Positions 1-9,964 of a DNA stretch of 64,000 nucleotides are shown in pieces; the stretch's first letter is position 1; every line of letters begins with the position of its first letter. The stretch comes from Magicicada septendecula (taxonomy: Eukaryota > Arthropoda > Insecta > Hemiptera > Cicadidae), in NCBI GenBank assembly GCA_034769895.1, contig CM068367.1:690174268-690238267 (forward strand), written 5' to 3'. The position numbers and the translations under genes were made by a program. A model generated the notes under the pieces. It searched no databases and was not told the origin of the DNA. It saw nothing but the letters and a program-made list of their open reading frames with translations.

Positions 1-78
1 GATAAAACGAATTAAAGTAAGTGACATAAGATTTGTCGTTCGTAATACTTCGTGTATTTCAAGTTTTTATTATCAAAA

Positions 79-986
79 ATGGCTCAATTTAACCCCGACT
101 TGTTGTTGAAAGACGAATTAAGCTATGAAGCATTATTGCGTGGTCTTCCCTACTCTAATGTAACTGTCGCGGATTTTCGCAAGACGTTACTTGAAAATAA
201 ACCGGACAAACCCTCATTATTAAATCGTTTAAGTGTTTTAGATTTTGAAAGCGAAAAAGAAACATGTTATCATAAGTATACAGAACTAACTTCGATCGCA
301 CAAACCCTGCGTGATGAAAAATCCCCCGCAGTAATTTTACGCACCACCCAAAGAATCGAACATCTGACCCGCCGTATCACCAATTTGTTGAACTGGCCAG
401 GTGATAAAGATACCCCTCATGATGTACAAAAATTCGCCGAGGAAGCATTACAACAATTACCCGAGATAATGCGCGAATTACGTCGACGATCCGAATCGTT
501 TAGATTAGACGAAATTGAAGAAGCAATGACGAAATTAAATATTTCACCTACCCAATCCCCGACTCAAGAACAGCCAAACGGTACTGCAAAACTTCAGATT
601 CTGCAGGAATCAAATATAAATCCATTCAAAGAACGGTTAACTGATAGTCAAGTAAATATCCAACCAGTAAACGTTACGTTACTCCCTAATGAACTAGAAA
701 ATATGACCCGTACCTACGATTTACCTTCTCACTTGCGGACTAATCAATCTGCGGAAAAACCTAGAATGATGAGTCAAATAAATCTAACTACCGAGCTCTA
801 TGGAAAGATAACCCACCCTGTAGAAAGTATTTTGTCTGACATACCAATCACTGATGGGCTGAATATTACAAAGCTCCTTGATTTTATCAAGCACATTTTA
901 CAATTAAAGGACCTGCAACAACTAAGAGAGATAACCAGATTTTGCAAGTAATTTTACCTAAGTGTAGACCTCCATTAAAAGATAGA
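79..986 (+). pseudogene. gag: gypsy-1 gag, 5' part
   Basis: This is the N-terminal half of a retrotransposon Gag. The first ATG in context (AAAAATGG) is at 79. The frame runs to a stop at 949-951, but just before it the coding sense moves into another frame that continues to the Polinton edge at 986 and resumes at 19413. The product is helical and rich in charged residues, as Gag is, and has no recognisable enzyme motif. A one-base indel near 930-945 explains the shift. The identification rests on its continuity with the zinc-knuckle and pol part beyond the Polinton. Confidence 0.7.
981..986 (+). repeat. Target site duplication GATAGA, left
   Basis: Six bases directly before the AGTA terminus; an identical GATAGA follows the right terminus at 19413-19418. 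Six base pairs is the characteristic Polinton duplication. Confidence 0.93.
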
Positions 987-2389
987 AGTATGGGGAAAAT
1001 GGGGGTCCTGACTCACAAAGGAATGCCGCCTTTCCCACGGTCTAGATCAAAGAGATGCCGCCGTTCCCGCGGTCCAAGATTTTTTCCCACGCTCTCCCCA
1101 CCACCAATGGACCCGTACTGGACCACAGCATCCGCGATTTTTTCGCGTATCTGGACCACAGCATCCGCGAATATAATTTTTTATTTTTTTATATGCCGCC
1201 TTTCGCGAGCCTAGATCACTTTCTATCAGCTGGACCCGCAGCATCCCAAAGGTGGTGGGTGGGGGGGTTCCGACTTGATGCACTATAGTGTATATATTAA
1301 ATATATGATCAGGGTTACCAACCTTGCATGAGTTCAAATTTGTTGTGTGTTATAATGTATATTAAATCTATATGATCAGGTTTACCAACCTATGTATGGG
1401 TTCAAACTTGATATGTGTGTGTATTATACTGTATATTAAAATATATGATTAGGGTTACCAATCCTGCATTATTGTGTATAGAACAGATCTGCCAACATTT
1501 TTCTTCGGTGGGAAATTCAAACTATATTAGCAGACGCATTATAGTGTATAGTAAATTATATGACTGTTGACGACTTCGATATCAACTCTCTCTCCCCTCC
1601 TCTCTCTTTGTCTCTAGACACAGTTATCGATCACGATACCTCGTTGCGTCCTACTTCTAATTTTGACACATGACAGTCATTGACCACGATTTAGAAATTA
1701 ATATACTGCCAAGTCTGTGTGTGTGGTAAAGTGTTACGCATAAAAAAATCTCCTTGAAATAAGGTATTTTCAAAAGTCTTGTGTACACATACACATACAC
1801 ACACATTGTGTATGTCTCTCTCTCGCTGCAAACGTTGACAAGAATTCCCTTATTCAAAGCGATTTGTATGTGTACACGAGCTTAAATATGGTTTACAGAC
1901 CATTGTAATTTTAAAAATTCATTTTTGCATTAATTAAATATATATATCGTAAACAATGAAATAATAATAATATTTCGTCATTAGATAGTTATATTCAGTG
2001 TGGTAATTAGTGATAGAAAGATTAACTATGTATGCACACACACACAAACTTAAATATGGTTTACAGACCATTGTAATTTTAGAAATTCATTTTTGCATTA
2101 ATTAAATATATATCGTAAACAATGAAATAATAATATTTCGTCATTGTAAGATTTTAATAAAACAATTATCAGTTTAAATAATAATTTTCGTGATTGTAAG
2201 ATACAACCTGCAAATTATTAAAATGTCTCTCTCTCACTCTCACACATTTCCGATTACTATACAAATAATTGCATGCATATTCGGAGGTTTATAACGAAAT
2301 AAATTAAAATAAACCATAATTTGTTTTAAATAATTAAATATATATTTACAACACTGTACACAAACTTAAAATATAGTTTACAAACCGCT
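987..2389 (+). repeat. Polinton terminal inverted repeat, left
   Basis: About 1403 bp, matching 18005-19412 in reverse complement with only scattered differences (for example in the G run near 1260 and in the TCGCG motif near 1138). Homology ends at the motif AAACCGCT. The outer 270 bp hold GC-rich short repeats (GCCGCC...TCTAGATCA and CTGGACCACAGCATCC types). The segment 1281-1500 holds three roughly 70-bp repeats built on GATCAGGGTTACCAACC. The inner part holds two roughly 165-bp repeats at about 1882 and 2048. It also carries a protease-gene fragment near 1717-1790 in reverse orientation. Confidence 0.93.
1021..1260. repeat. GC-rich subterminal repeats of the Polinton TIR
   Basis: Short motifs recur: ATGCCGCC followed by a T/G-CCC stretch and TCTAGATCA (near 1023, 1054 and 1193), and CTGGACC(A)CAGCATCC (near 1117, 1150 and 1228). 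The mirror set is at about 19139-19378. Their subterminal position and repetition suggest protein-binding sites for integrase or the replication machinery. That role is inferred, not shown. Confidence 0.55.
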
Positions 2390-2784
2390 ATAATACAATT
2401 ATTCAAAAAATACATTTTACATTGATTAAATATATATATATCACAAACAAACATTGTTATATATAAAATAAATACAATATTAATAATAATATTGTTTTAA
2501 ATGATTAAATATATATTTACAGCACTGTACACAAACTTAAAATATAGTTTACAAACCGTTATAATACAATTATTCAAAAATACATTTTACATTGATTAAA
2601 TATATATATAGCACAAACAAACATTGTTATATAAAATAAATACAATATTAATAATAATTTTTGACATTGTAAGATTTTTAAATAATAATTTCACGGCTGT
2701 AGATACAGTTCACAAGGAAGTTTATCTGTAACATAACAATACAGTCGATATTAGAATCACTGATACGATAAATATTCAATTATC

Positions 2785-2880
<96 letters not shown>

Positions 2881-3166
2881 AGTGGAAAGAATCAAATGCG
2901 TTAAGTAAGTAAACTTTTTCAAGTATATGTCATTTTTCATAAGTTAATGTACTTTCAAATAATTTCTAATCAAACCAAATATTATTCATCGGAAATTTGT
3001 AAATACTGCTTAGAATCAATGATACAGTTATCGCATAAGTTAATGTACTTTCAAATAATTTCTAATCGAACCAACTATTATTCAACGAAACTTTGTAGAA
3101 TCAATGATACATTTATCATGTACATACAAATTCAATTATTAAAGTGTTAAGTACAGAGAGTTGAAA

Positions 3167-3204
<38 letters not shown>

Positions 3205-3246
3205 ACATCAATAAATTGTTTGTTAACACGATTGCTACTTACGACG
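2390..3246. repeat. AT-rich spacer with tandem repeats and CA microsatellites
   Basis: No gene is seen. A block of about 165 bp beginning TTAAATATATATTTACA occurs at about 2335 and again at 2505. A CA dinucleotide run covers about 2787-2877 and a shorter one 3168-3200. Two roughly 95-bp direct repeats built on CATAAGTTAATGTACTTTC lie at about 2938-3120. Confidence 0.7.
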
Positions 3247-3540
3247 TTAGGACTCAATCTCTACTTGTGTTGTTTGATTTCTCGTCCCTCGATACACTAA
3301 ATGTAGTTCTTTAGGTTTGATATGTCTGAGCTCCTCATTCGTGAAGACACCTGCATACCTCTTGGGAAGATAGACACGATACTGGTGGTCGCCATCCTCC
3401 AACGTAGCAAGCACAGAGTTCCCATATTTTGTGTCCACATTTGTTAAGACCATGATGGGATATTTTTTATTCACTGTCAATTCTGAACATCGTTTGTACT
3501 CGATAGCACTTACAGCATTAAACTTTACAAGAAACGACAT
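3247..3540 (-). CDS. Small conserved Polinton protein of unknown function
   Basis: 97 codons starting with an ATG at 3540 on the minus strand. Its pattern (a LxxLP(K/R)RY-like core at residues 55-62, then EELxxIKP and LVYRG near the C-terminus) matches my recollection of a small protein found repeatedly in insect Polintons downstream of the polymerase; no function is established to my knowledge. It has no signal peptide, membrane segment or catalytic motif that I can see. It is co-oriented with the polymerase and the 3886-4389 gene. The frame is intact. Confidence 0.65.
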   Translation of the reverse strand: MSFLVKFNAVSAIEYKRCSELTVNKKYPIMVLTNVDTKYGNSVLATLEDGDHQYRVYLPKRYAGVFTNEELRHIKPKELHLVYRGTRNQTTQVEIES

Positions 3541-3754
3541 TATTAGAAGAGAGAGAGAAAGACACTAGTGAACACGTCTGTATCAAGCGAGAGAGAACCA
3601 AACAATGACAGAATATTCGACACAAAAGGACAGTACAATGTGATAGTGGTGGTGGTGGTGGTAACGTCGGTGTCCCACTTTCATTTACAGCTTTGCATGT
3701 ACGAACATGTCCCACAGACGAAATTAGAGACACCAAAAATATATAACAATGTCA

Positions 3755-3911
3755 TTAGGAAAGTCTACATTCCACTTTCATAAGGAAATAGTCACCGCTT
3801 ACAGCTATGCATGTATGTACATGTCCACAACAGAATGAGAGAGATATAAATGTCATCATTCGCTGTGACCTACTTTCTAAATTTGTTACATTAAAAATGT
3901 TTGTTTAAAGC
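3755..3911. repeat. 150-bp block duplicated at 16128-16275
   Basis: The segment beginning AGGAAAGTCTACATTCC and ending GTTTGTTTAAAGCAA recurs near the other end of the gene block at 16128-16275 in the same orientation, with a small deletion and a few substitutions. It contains TATAAATG and includes the last codons and stop of the 3886-4389 gene, so the duplicate carries a bit of that gene's 3' end. Confidence 0.85.
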
Positions 3912-4389
3912 AAAAATCATGAATCATCCATTCCCGAATAGCATGCACCTTATAGTTGGCACATCGGTCAGAAGAATTGAAAAGTCTAAGACATTCTGTT
4001 CCATGAAATAGATACGGTATGTTTTTAGGACAACCAAAGTCATCGAGATTGATGATATTATTGTGTATTATCTTTGATTGCAAAAAACGTTTTTTCTCAA
4101 AACCCTTCACAAACACATATTTATATATACGTGTATGTGATGTTAACAATGAAACAAGATTGTCGTACGGTGTCTCTCCTTCGCTCCATCTAAGTCTATG
4201 ATAATTTGACGTTAACCAGTGGTTTGTCCTAACGTATTTGGGATTCGTAACGGATGTAGCAGGCGGAGTCAAAATCCAATGTCTACCAGCAAATCTCAGA
4301 ACGTCCATGATTGACAGTTCCTTCACAATATATTTTCCGTTGTCGTCGAAAAAGCACTGGAAGTCAATTATAACCGCAGTGTTATCCAT
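3886..4389 (-). CDS. Conserved Polinton-associated protein of unknown function
   Basis: Coding from an ATG at 4389, about 167 residues. The start is chosen because a good splice acceptor (TCTTTGTCTTACAG) lies just before it on the minus strand; a longer frame extends upstream through the intron. Visible patterns are VIIDFQCFFDD near the N-terminus, FAGRHWILTPP, and GCPKNIPYLF. This recalls a family common in insect and hydra genomes beside Polinton genes. The N-terminal acidic motif could fit an exonuclease or RNase H fold, but I cannot prove that. The frame is open. It sits directly downstream of polB on the same strand. Confidence 0.6.
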   Translation of the reverse strand: MDNTAVIIDFQCFFDDNGKYIVKELSIMDVLRFAGRHWILTPPATSVTNPKYVRTNHWLTSNYHRLRWSEGETPYDNLVSLLTSHTRIYKYVFVKGFEKKRFLQSKIIHNNIINLDDFGCPKNIPYLFHGTECLRLFNSSDRCANYKVHAIREWMIHDFCFKQTFLM

Positions 4390-4393
4390 AATA

Positions 4394-4490
4394 CTGTAAG
4401 ACAAAGAAACCACACATTACAAACTTATATATATATATATATTATGTTTAAACACACAAATATCGTTGCGATATTAATATGTGAACTTAC
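4394..4490 (-). other. Candidate 97-nt leader intron
   Basis: On the minus strand a donor AAC|GTAAGT (4491/4490) and an acceptor CTTTGTCTTACAG|TAT (4394/4393) bracket 97 nt, ending four bases before the ATG at 4389. A TCAGT initiator (A at 4531), about 35 nt after a TATAG motif (4566), would give a short 5' exon. RNA evidence would be needed. Confidence 0.4.
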
Positions 4491-7400
4491 GTTTACAGAC
4501 GTCTGGACTGAAGCACCGAGAGACGTCAACTGACGAAAGAAACAAGTGTTGAGGGGGGTTACTATACATGGAGACGAATTTTTTTAGCAGGTGGGGAGGT
4601 GTCGTCGTTCTCCATGTTGATGCGTTGTATTCGATAATGACCGTATGCAAGCGTATCATGACCATTGTCTAGTATATAGCGCTTATCATCATACGGTGAC
4701 AACGCTTGCTTATTTACGCGCATCGTGTACAGCGTATGATGATCGCTACGTAAACAAAGTGCACTGGTAGAAAACTGACAATGATCAGTGAGACACTTGC
4801 GATACATATCGTGTCGTAGACTCCTCTTAATCGCAACTCGAGGCACACCTTTACATACACGTTTTTGACACTCTTTGGTAGGATCTTCGTGGGCCACAAG
4901 GAACGAATAACATTTCGCACGGAGACCCACGAATTCTCTAATAGGACGACTACACGTTTCAACCTTGAACAGTCCGACAACTTTTTGTTCTTAAGGCTAT
5001 AACAAGGATGAGACGTAGGGTAATCCGATGTGTCAAAAACGTGTAGGTCCTTCTTCATGTCTGCATACAAGTCTGATGTTTGAATACTATACATCAGACT
5101 GTCTGTATCTGTCATTAACAATTTAACGTTGCGACCGTACTTGGCGACAGCATAACGATAATGAAAGTCGTACATTATCGTTTTGCTAACGTCAAGCACC
5201 GTGAAGCCGACATACACGGGACGGGAAAGAACAATGGATTTTTTACGGAGTGAGAGCCCCACCAGATCGTTCGTATAACGAATCATACGTTTTAGCCTAG
5301 GTGTGGAAACTAGTTTTTGAAGCCGTCGTTCATCCGAGACTAGTTCAAAGTCTATATGTTTCCGTACGTTCTCCAGCGACTTACCGTATACGGCGTTGTT
5401 CATCAGTTTGAAAAGGTCTTTTTCAAAGCTGTTGACGGCTGCTTGCCTCTTGCGGGTGTTGAAATCGATAAACGGTTTCAACCAAGCGCTTTGCTTAAAA
5501 CACAACACCCTATGAGTCGCTTTCAGCTCTAAGCCAAGACTTAAATACAATTTCAAATTTCGATAATGGAGAACGTAATTTTGTTTGTCCTCCAAAGTTG
5601 TTAACAACTTCTCTACGGATGACCCTGATTCGTTATACGATGATCTGTATATACTCTCGTGTAAACGTTTGGAAAAGGGAGAAAGGATATCGGGTGTTAC
5701 GCGCTGGCGCACAGGTGCAAGCGGGTAGTCGGAATGCAGGTCGTGTAAGGTATTAGGATAGTGTAGGTCGACTTCGAGGATGTACCCGATGTCGGAATCA
5801 TCACTCACATTACGTACGTCCAAGGACTCGATTTCGTTACGATCGAGCCATCGGAAGTCTGCTTAAGGGAGTGGTTGCGACATGGCTGCATCGTATAAAT
5901 TATTACAGTCCGTATACAGAATGAAGGAGGTCGGTTTCGATACATCGTACTGATCTGGAATCAAAGGATTGTTAGCGACTGCATGACGGTTGGATATCAT
6001 CGCGCAGCCTCCGCGAATCCCAGACTCGACGAACAGATGTAGATTTATCTCTGTTAACAGCTCTAATTCGACCCCTGTCATTTTTAGCATCGCGTTCCAA
6101 GCGAGTCCGGGAAGCGAGTAAAAATGACACGGGTCCAAGCAGTAATCGCGTAAGGCCATGTCTCGGAAACTTTCAAAGACATCGGCCAGCAGCATTACGT
6201 CTGTCAACAAATACAAATGTGGTAATCTCCAAACGTACGCAGATTGAATGCACTCCACACGTTTTGTGCGTGCTCGTAATCTGCGTCCGAAATAGACGAT
6301 TCCAACAACCGGTTATCAAAGTGTTCACGAGCGGGTAGACTTGTTTCGTTGAACCGATCAATGCTGTCAACGTACTCGTAAGGGTATACCCCCTTGCGTA
6401 CGAGCAGATTGGTCTGTTCGTCAAAACCCCGTCTAAGCATTTCCTCTCTGAGCAAAGGAAATTGGCTCCCGGACGTGGACAGATTGGTAACGAGTGTGTC
6501 CAGAGAGCGATTAAGAAATTGAAAGGAGTCTACGAAACGCAAGGGACCCAGGGAGAACGACACGTAACGCTCACTAGATGTTGCAATGCAGGATACGTGT
6601 TGGTCCTTATATTTTCCTAAACCCTGCATTAAATGGTGACAGTCGTAGCCACGAAGGTTGTGAAAGAAGACGGGGATATGACGAGGCATCTTGTAGCTTA
6701 GATTACAGCTATTGTGGGCTGCTCCCAAGAATTTCCCCGTAAGATGACAATGATTGCGTACCTTGTCATCGTCTGTCAAAGGGCGCTCACACAAATGACA
6801 AACGGTGGCGTTAGTGAACACAACATTGTCATCATCGGACATAATTATTTTTACGTTATGTCGTACTACCTTCATCATATCCTCGGCGTCTTTCATCAAC
6901 CACGAGAAGAAAGTGTCTACGACGTTTTCACCCCGATAAACTTTAGCCTCTCTCCAGAGTCTGTGTGTATGATCGACGATAGCATAGGAGAAACCTGACG
7001 GAATATGCATCGCTTCGTATGATGTGGACGATACAGGAGGAGAAGTTATTTTCTGACGGGCACCGTTGCTATCAACTGAGTAGAATTCACCTAACTCGTG
7101 CACTGTCGTCGGGACGTTGTTACCAGGTGAACACGATTGAAGCGGAGTGATGAGGGACTCGAAGTCGGCGTAGACGGTAAAGGGTACTTTAAGACAGTGC
7201 GCGTAATTTTTAAATGACATAAACTTCTCCTCCTCTGTGGGCATTTTGGTTTTCTGCTCGCCGTAAGGTGTGCAGTAGGGGAGATGATCGGACAGACCAT
7301 GTTCTGTGGAGAAACGATGCAGGCAGTAGTCGCAGTAAAATGATTGAGTTCGGTGTTTTGTAAGGGATGATAACAATTTATTAATGCTACTGATAAGACA

Positions 7401-8237
7401 GTAGTGTTTTCGGCTATTTGTATCGGACAGAAGTAAAAGATTAACATGATGTAATCTGTCCTTATTGGGGGTAATTCTTAACCTCATTTTTTGATTCGAT
7501 TCTGATATTGTCTTCTATATCATAGCCGAAAACGTTTATAGAAATGTTGGGATTCTGTGCTTCAAATTTAGAAAGTGAGTTTATAGAAACAGGGTACTCG
7601 ATACCGGACATATTTATTGTGTTTTTGAATAAGAGGTATTTTGAAACACGTTCTTTATTACGTTCTTGAGGGTGTATGTGAGCTAGTACGGACCATAGAA
7701 AACACATTTCATCTTGGGAGTTATTGATGTTGACTACTGCCTTGGTGAGTGAGAGTTTTCGCGGGGTTGGAAGGTAGAAGGACGCTGCCAGAGGCCGGTA
7801 CCGTCCAACAACCAGTTCCAGCTTCAGTACAGCATCCACCGACCATCCGCTCCCGTCACGGGTAAAATTGGATATGCTATTCATGATTTTATCGTAGGAT
7901 TCATCGAGTAGACAGTTCAACTCGTCGTTGTCGTCCGTGAGCAACGTACGACAACGTCCGTGGAAGACGGCGTCTTTGGTTACCTCTTTTTCTTCACCGC
8001 TGTCACCATCTAACGCAGTTTTAGTGAAACGTATCCTGCACGCAATATGCCATTTGATACTGCGTAAACGTGCTTGTTCTGCCAGAATATCCTTGCACAA
8101 TAAAGGTCGCACCTCAGTCATTATCGGTAATATATCTTGATCTTCTTCTTCTGTGTCCGTGTACACAGGCAGGTAATTAAAAGTTGTGAGGGATCCTCTA
8201 ATACCAGTGTTTCGCACAATATAAAATCGTGTCATAA

Positions 8238-8832
8238 CTGAAACAATAGAAACACATGTATTAGCTAATAGGAATGATGAATAACACACACACACACATT
8301 CATGTTTGTGGTAAATAAATAGATAGTACACGTTAGTAATACGTTAGTTTATTGCAAACTGTGAAGATGGCAGCTACTCCTGATTTTAGCATTGAAAGTG
8401 AAAGAAGAAAATCGTTCAAGTATTGGGAAGTGACGTTTGTCAGCCCCGACTAGTTAGCGTTTGCTGGGTTTTACTACTATCCGCTAAATTATGATGTTTG
8501 TGGACATAGTATGTCATTCATAGACGATAGACTTAAATGCTTTTGTTGCGGAATTGAATTAGTTCATTGGAGAGAAGGTGACATACCTATGGTGGAACAT
8601 GAAAAATTTTCTCCGTCATGTCAATTTCTAAACGATGTCAAGAGACAATACATTGGGGAGAAGGTGACAAACCTATGTCAGAACATAAAAAATTTTCTCC
8701 GCCATACAACTTCTAAACAGCGTCAAGAGACTATCTTGTACAGGTTAGACAGAGTTAATTCATATCAAACAAATTTGGTTTGCTACATAATTATAGAGAG
8801 AGAGACAATTGGTATTTTAAAAAAAATTTTAC
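8238..8832 (-). other. Candidate polB intron containing the antisense BIR gene
   Basis: A 22-codon Gln-rich exon (ATG at 8899) ends at 8833 with G|GTAAAA. A strong acceptor TTCTATTGTTTCAG ends at 8238. Joining keeps the reading frame into the polymerase ORF. The BIR-like gene on the opposite strand lies almost wholly inside this 595-nt intron. This is inference from splice signals and frame. Confidence 0.5.
8312..8346 (+). promoter_or_regulatory. Weak promoter candidate for the BIR gene
   Basis: A TAAATAAAT motif at 8312 precedes a TTAGT initiator-like site with A at 8346, 21 nt before the ATG at 8367. Spacing is 34 nt, looser than in the other Polinton promoters. Confidence 0.3.
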
Positions 8833-8840
8833 CTTGTTGA
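8367..8840 (+). pseudogene. BIR-domain (inhibitor-of-apoptosis-like) protein, interrupted
   Basis: From the ATG at 8367 the frame shows an IAP-type BIR pattern: an ERRKSFKYW start, LAFAGFYYY, a CxxC zinc pair (KCFCCG near 8530), a Trp, then VEH and SC as the remaining zinc ligands. IAP proteins of insects and baculoviruses use this fold to block caspases. An in-frame TAG at 8451-8453 splits the domain. The region 8565-8736 holds an 86-bp tandem duplication that throws the second copy out of frame, and there is no RING domain. About 11 extra residues sit before the CxxC compared with a typical BIR. Family call is solid; activity is doubtful. Confidence 0.8.
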
Positions 8841-8925
8841 GGATGTTCCTGTTCCTGCTGATGTTGTTGTTGTTCTGGATTCTGTTGAAGGTCGGACATG
8901 ATGATATTCAGACGTGAGAATGAAT

Positions 8926-8988
8926 ACTGAAAAACAAAGAAACTGTTATAGATATATATAGTATTTTTAACGCTGGTATTATGTTAGT
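8926..8988. promoter_or_regulatory. Divergent promoter with shared TATATATA for polB and integrase
   Basis: A self-complementary TATATATA lies at 8953-8960. On the minus strand it is 32 nt before the A (8928) of a TTCAGTATT initiator, which is 29 nt before the polB exon 1 ATG. On the plus strand a TTAGT with A at 8986 lies about 31-33 nt downstream, 15 nt before the integrase ATG. The spacing matches arthropod TATA-Inr geometry. Confidence 0.5.
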
Positions 8989-9000
8989 GTATCTTAAACC

Positions 9001-9935
9001 ATGAACAACGCACGCAAGACTATAGCTCTAGAGCTACACAGAGCAGCGAGAAGGAATTTCGTTAGGCGCGCGGTTGAATTGAAGGGTCTACACGACTTGT
9101 ACCAGGCGGATCTTGTGGAGATGATACCATACGCTCGAGTGAACAAAGGGTACAAGTACATGATGACAGTGATCAATGCGTTTAGCAAGTACGCGTACGC
9201 TGTACCATTGAAAACAAAGACAGGAAAAGAAGTAAAGCACGCACTAGAGCCTATACTAACTGCTAATCGAATGAAATATTTACAGACGGACAACGGGAAG
9301 GAGTATTACAACAGCACAGTACAAGCGTTGCTAAAAAAGTATAATGTGAAATATTACTCAACCTACAGTGAGAAAAAAGCTTCCATAGTGGAACGTTTTA
9401 ATCGCACACTGAAGACACACATGTATCGAGCTTTCAGCGAACAAGGACACTACCGCTGGTTGGATCTACTACCTACATTACTGAAATCGTACAACAATAC
9501 AACACACAGAACCATTGGTATGAAACCTAGTGAAGTGAATGACGCCAACGAACATATAGTGTTGGAACGAATAAGGAAGAACACAGCGCCTAAAATCAGT
9601 CCAACGAAACCACCCAAATTTAAAGTCGGTGACCGTGTTCGTATAAGTAAGCACAAAATGACGTTCGCCAAAGGTTATACGCCAAATTGGACTAACGAAA
9701 TATTCACTGTGGATAAAGTACAATCCACTACCATCCCAGTCACTTATCTGCTAAAAGATCATCTAAACAACGTGTTGAAAGGTGGTTTTTACGAGCCGAG
9801 ATTAGTAAGTCCAAAGTCGGCGACGTATACCTAGTGGAAAAGGTGTTACAACGCAAAGGTGACAGAGTGCGTGTTCGTTGGCTCGGTTTCGATGGTAAAC
9901 ACGATGCATGGATACATAAGAAAGATCTAATATAA
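9001..9935 (+). pseudogene. int: Retroviral-type integrase with C-terminal chromodomain, frameshifted
   Basis: The first frame (9001-9834, 277 residues) has the DDE core: D in YQADLVEM (residue about 37), D in QTDNGKEY (about 98), and E in SIVERFNRTLK (about 136), then an SH3-like region. At about 9800-9815 the sense moves to another frame that encodes a chromodomain-like segment (DVYLVEKVL...VRWLGFDGKHDAWI) ending at TAA 9933-9935. Polinton integrases normally carry this chromodomain fused at the C-terminus. It catalyses insertion and makes the 6-bp duplication. The catalytic core is intact; only the tail is split, by one indel. Confidence 0.93.
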
Positions 9936-9964
9936 AAAAGGTGACAGCACGTGCTGAAAACAGT
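9931..9964 (+). promoter_or_regulatory. TATA-Inr promoter of the ATPase gene
   Basis: TATAAAAA at 9931 overlaps the integrase TAA stop (9933-9935). ACAGT with A at 9962 lies 31 nt downstream and only 3 nt before the ATG at 9965, so either the leader is extremely short or translation begins at the in-frame ATG at 9986. Confidence 0.55.

Larger units (their letters stand above)
4562..8899 (-). pseudogene. polB: Protein-primed family B DNA polymerase, broken
   Basis: Reads from exon 1 (8899-8833) or the ATG at 8235 down to about 4562. Order of motifs: N-terminal region (8235-7490), zinc-finger-like CxxC...H pattern, exonuclease I YADFE near 7166, exonuclease II NLRGYD near 6650, exonuclease III YLLTD near 6200, polymerase motif A YTDCNNLY near 5916, motif B KLMNNAVYG near 5406, motif C DTDS near 5109. 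All key carboxylates are visible. Breaks are a frameshift near 7485, one near 6210-6240, a TAA stop at 5865-5863, and a frameshift near 4930-4985. The role is replication of the element from protein-primed ends. Too many breaks to be functional as written. Confidence 0.93.

Noticed and set aside
2787-2877. Regular repeats checked as a possible CRISPR or satellite array
   Set aside because: A simple CA dinucleotide run without spacers; CRISPR is not expected in a eukaryotic window.
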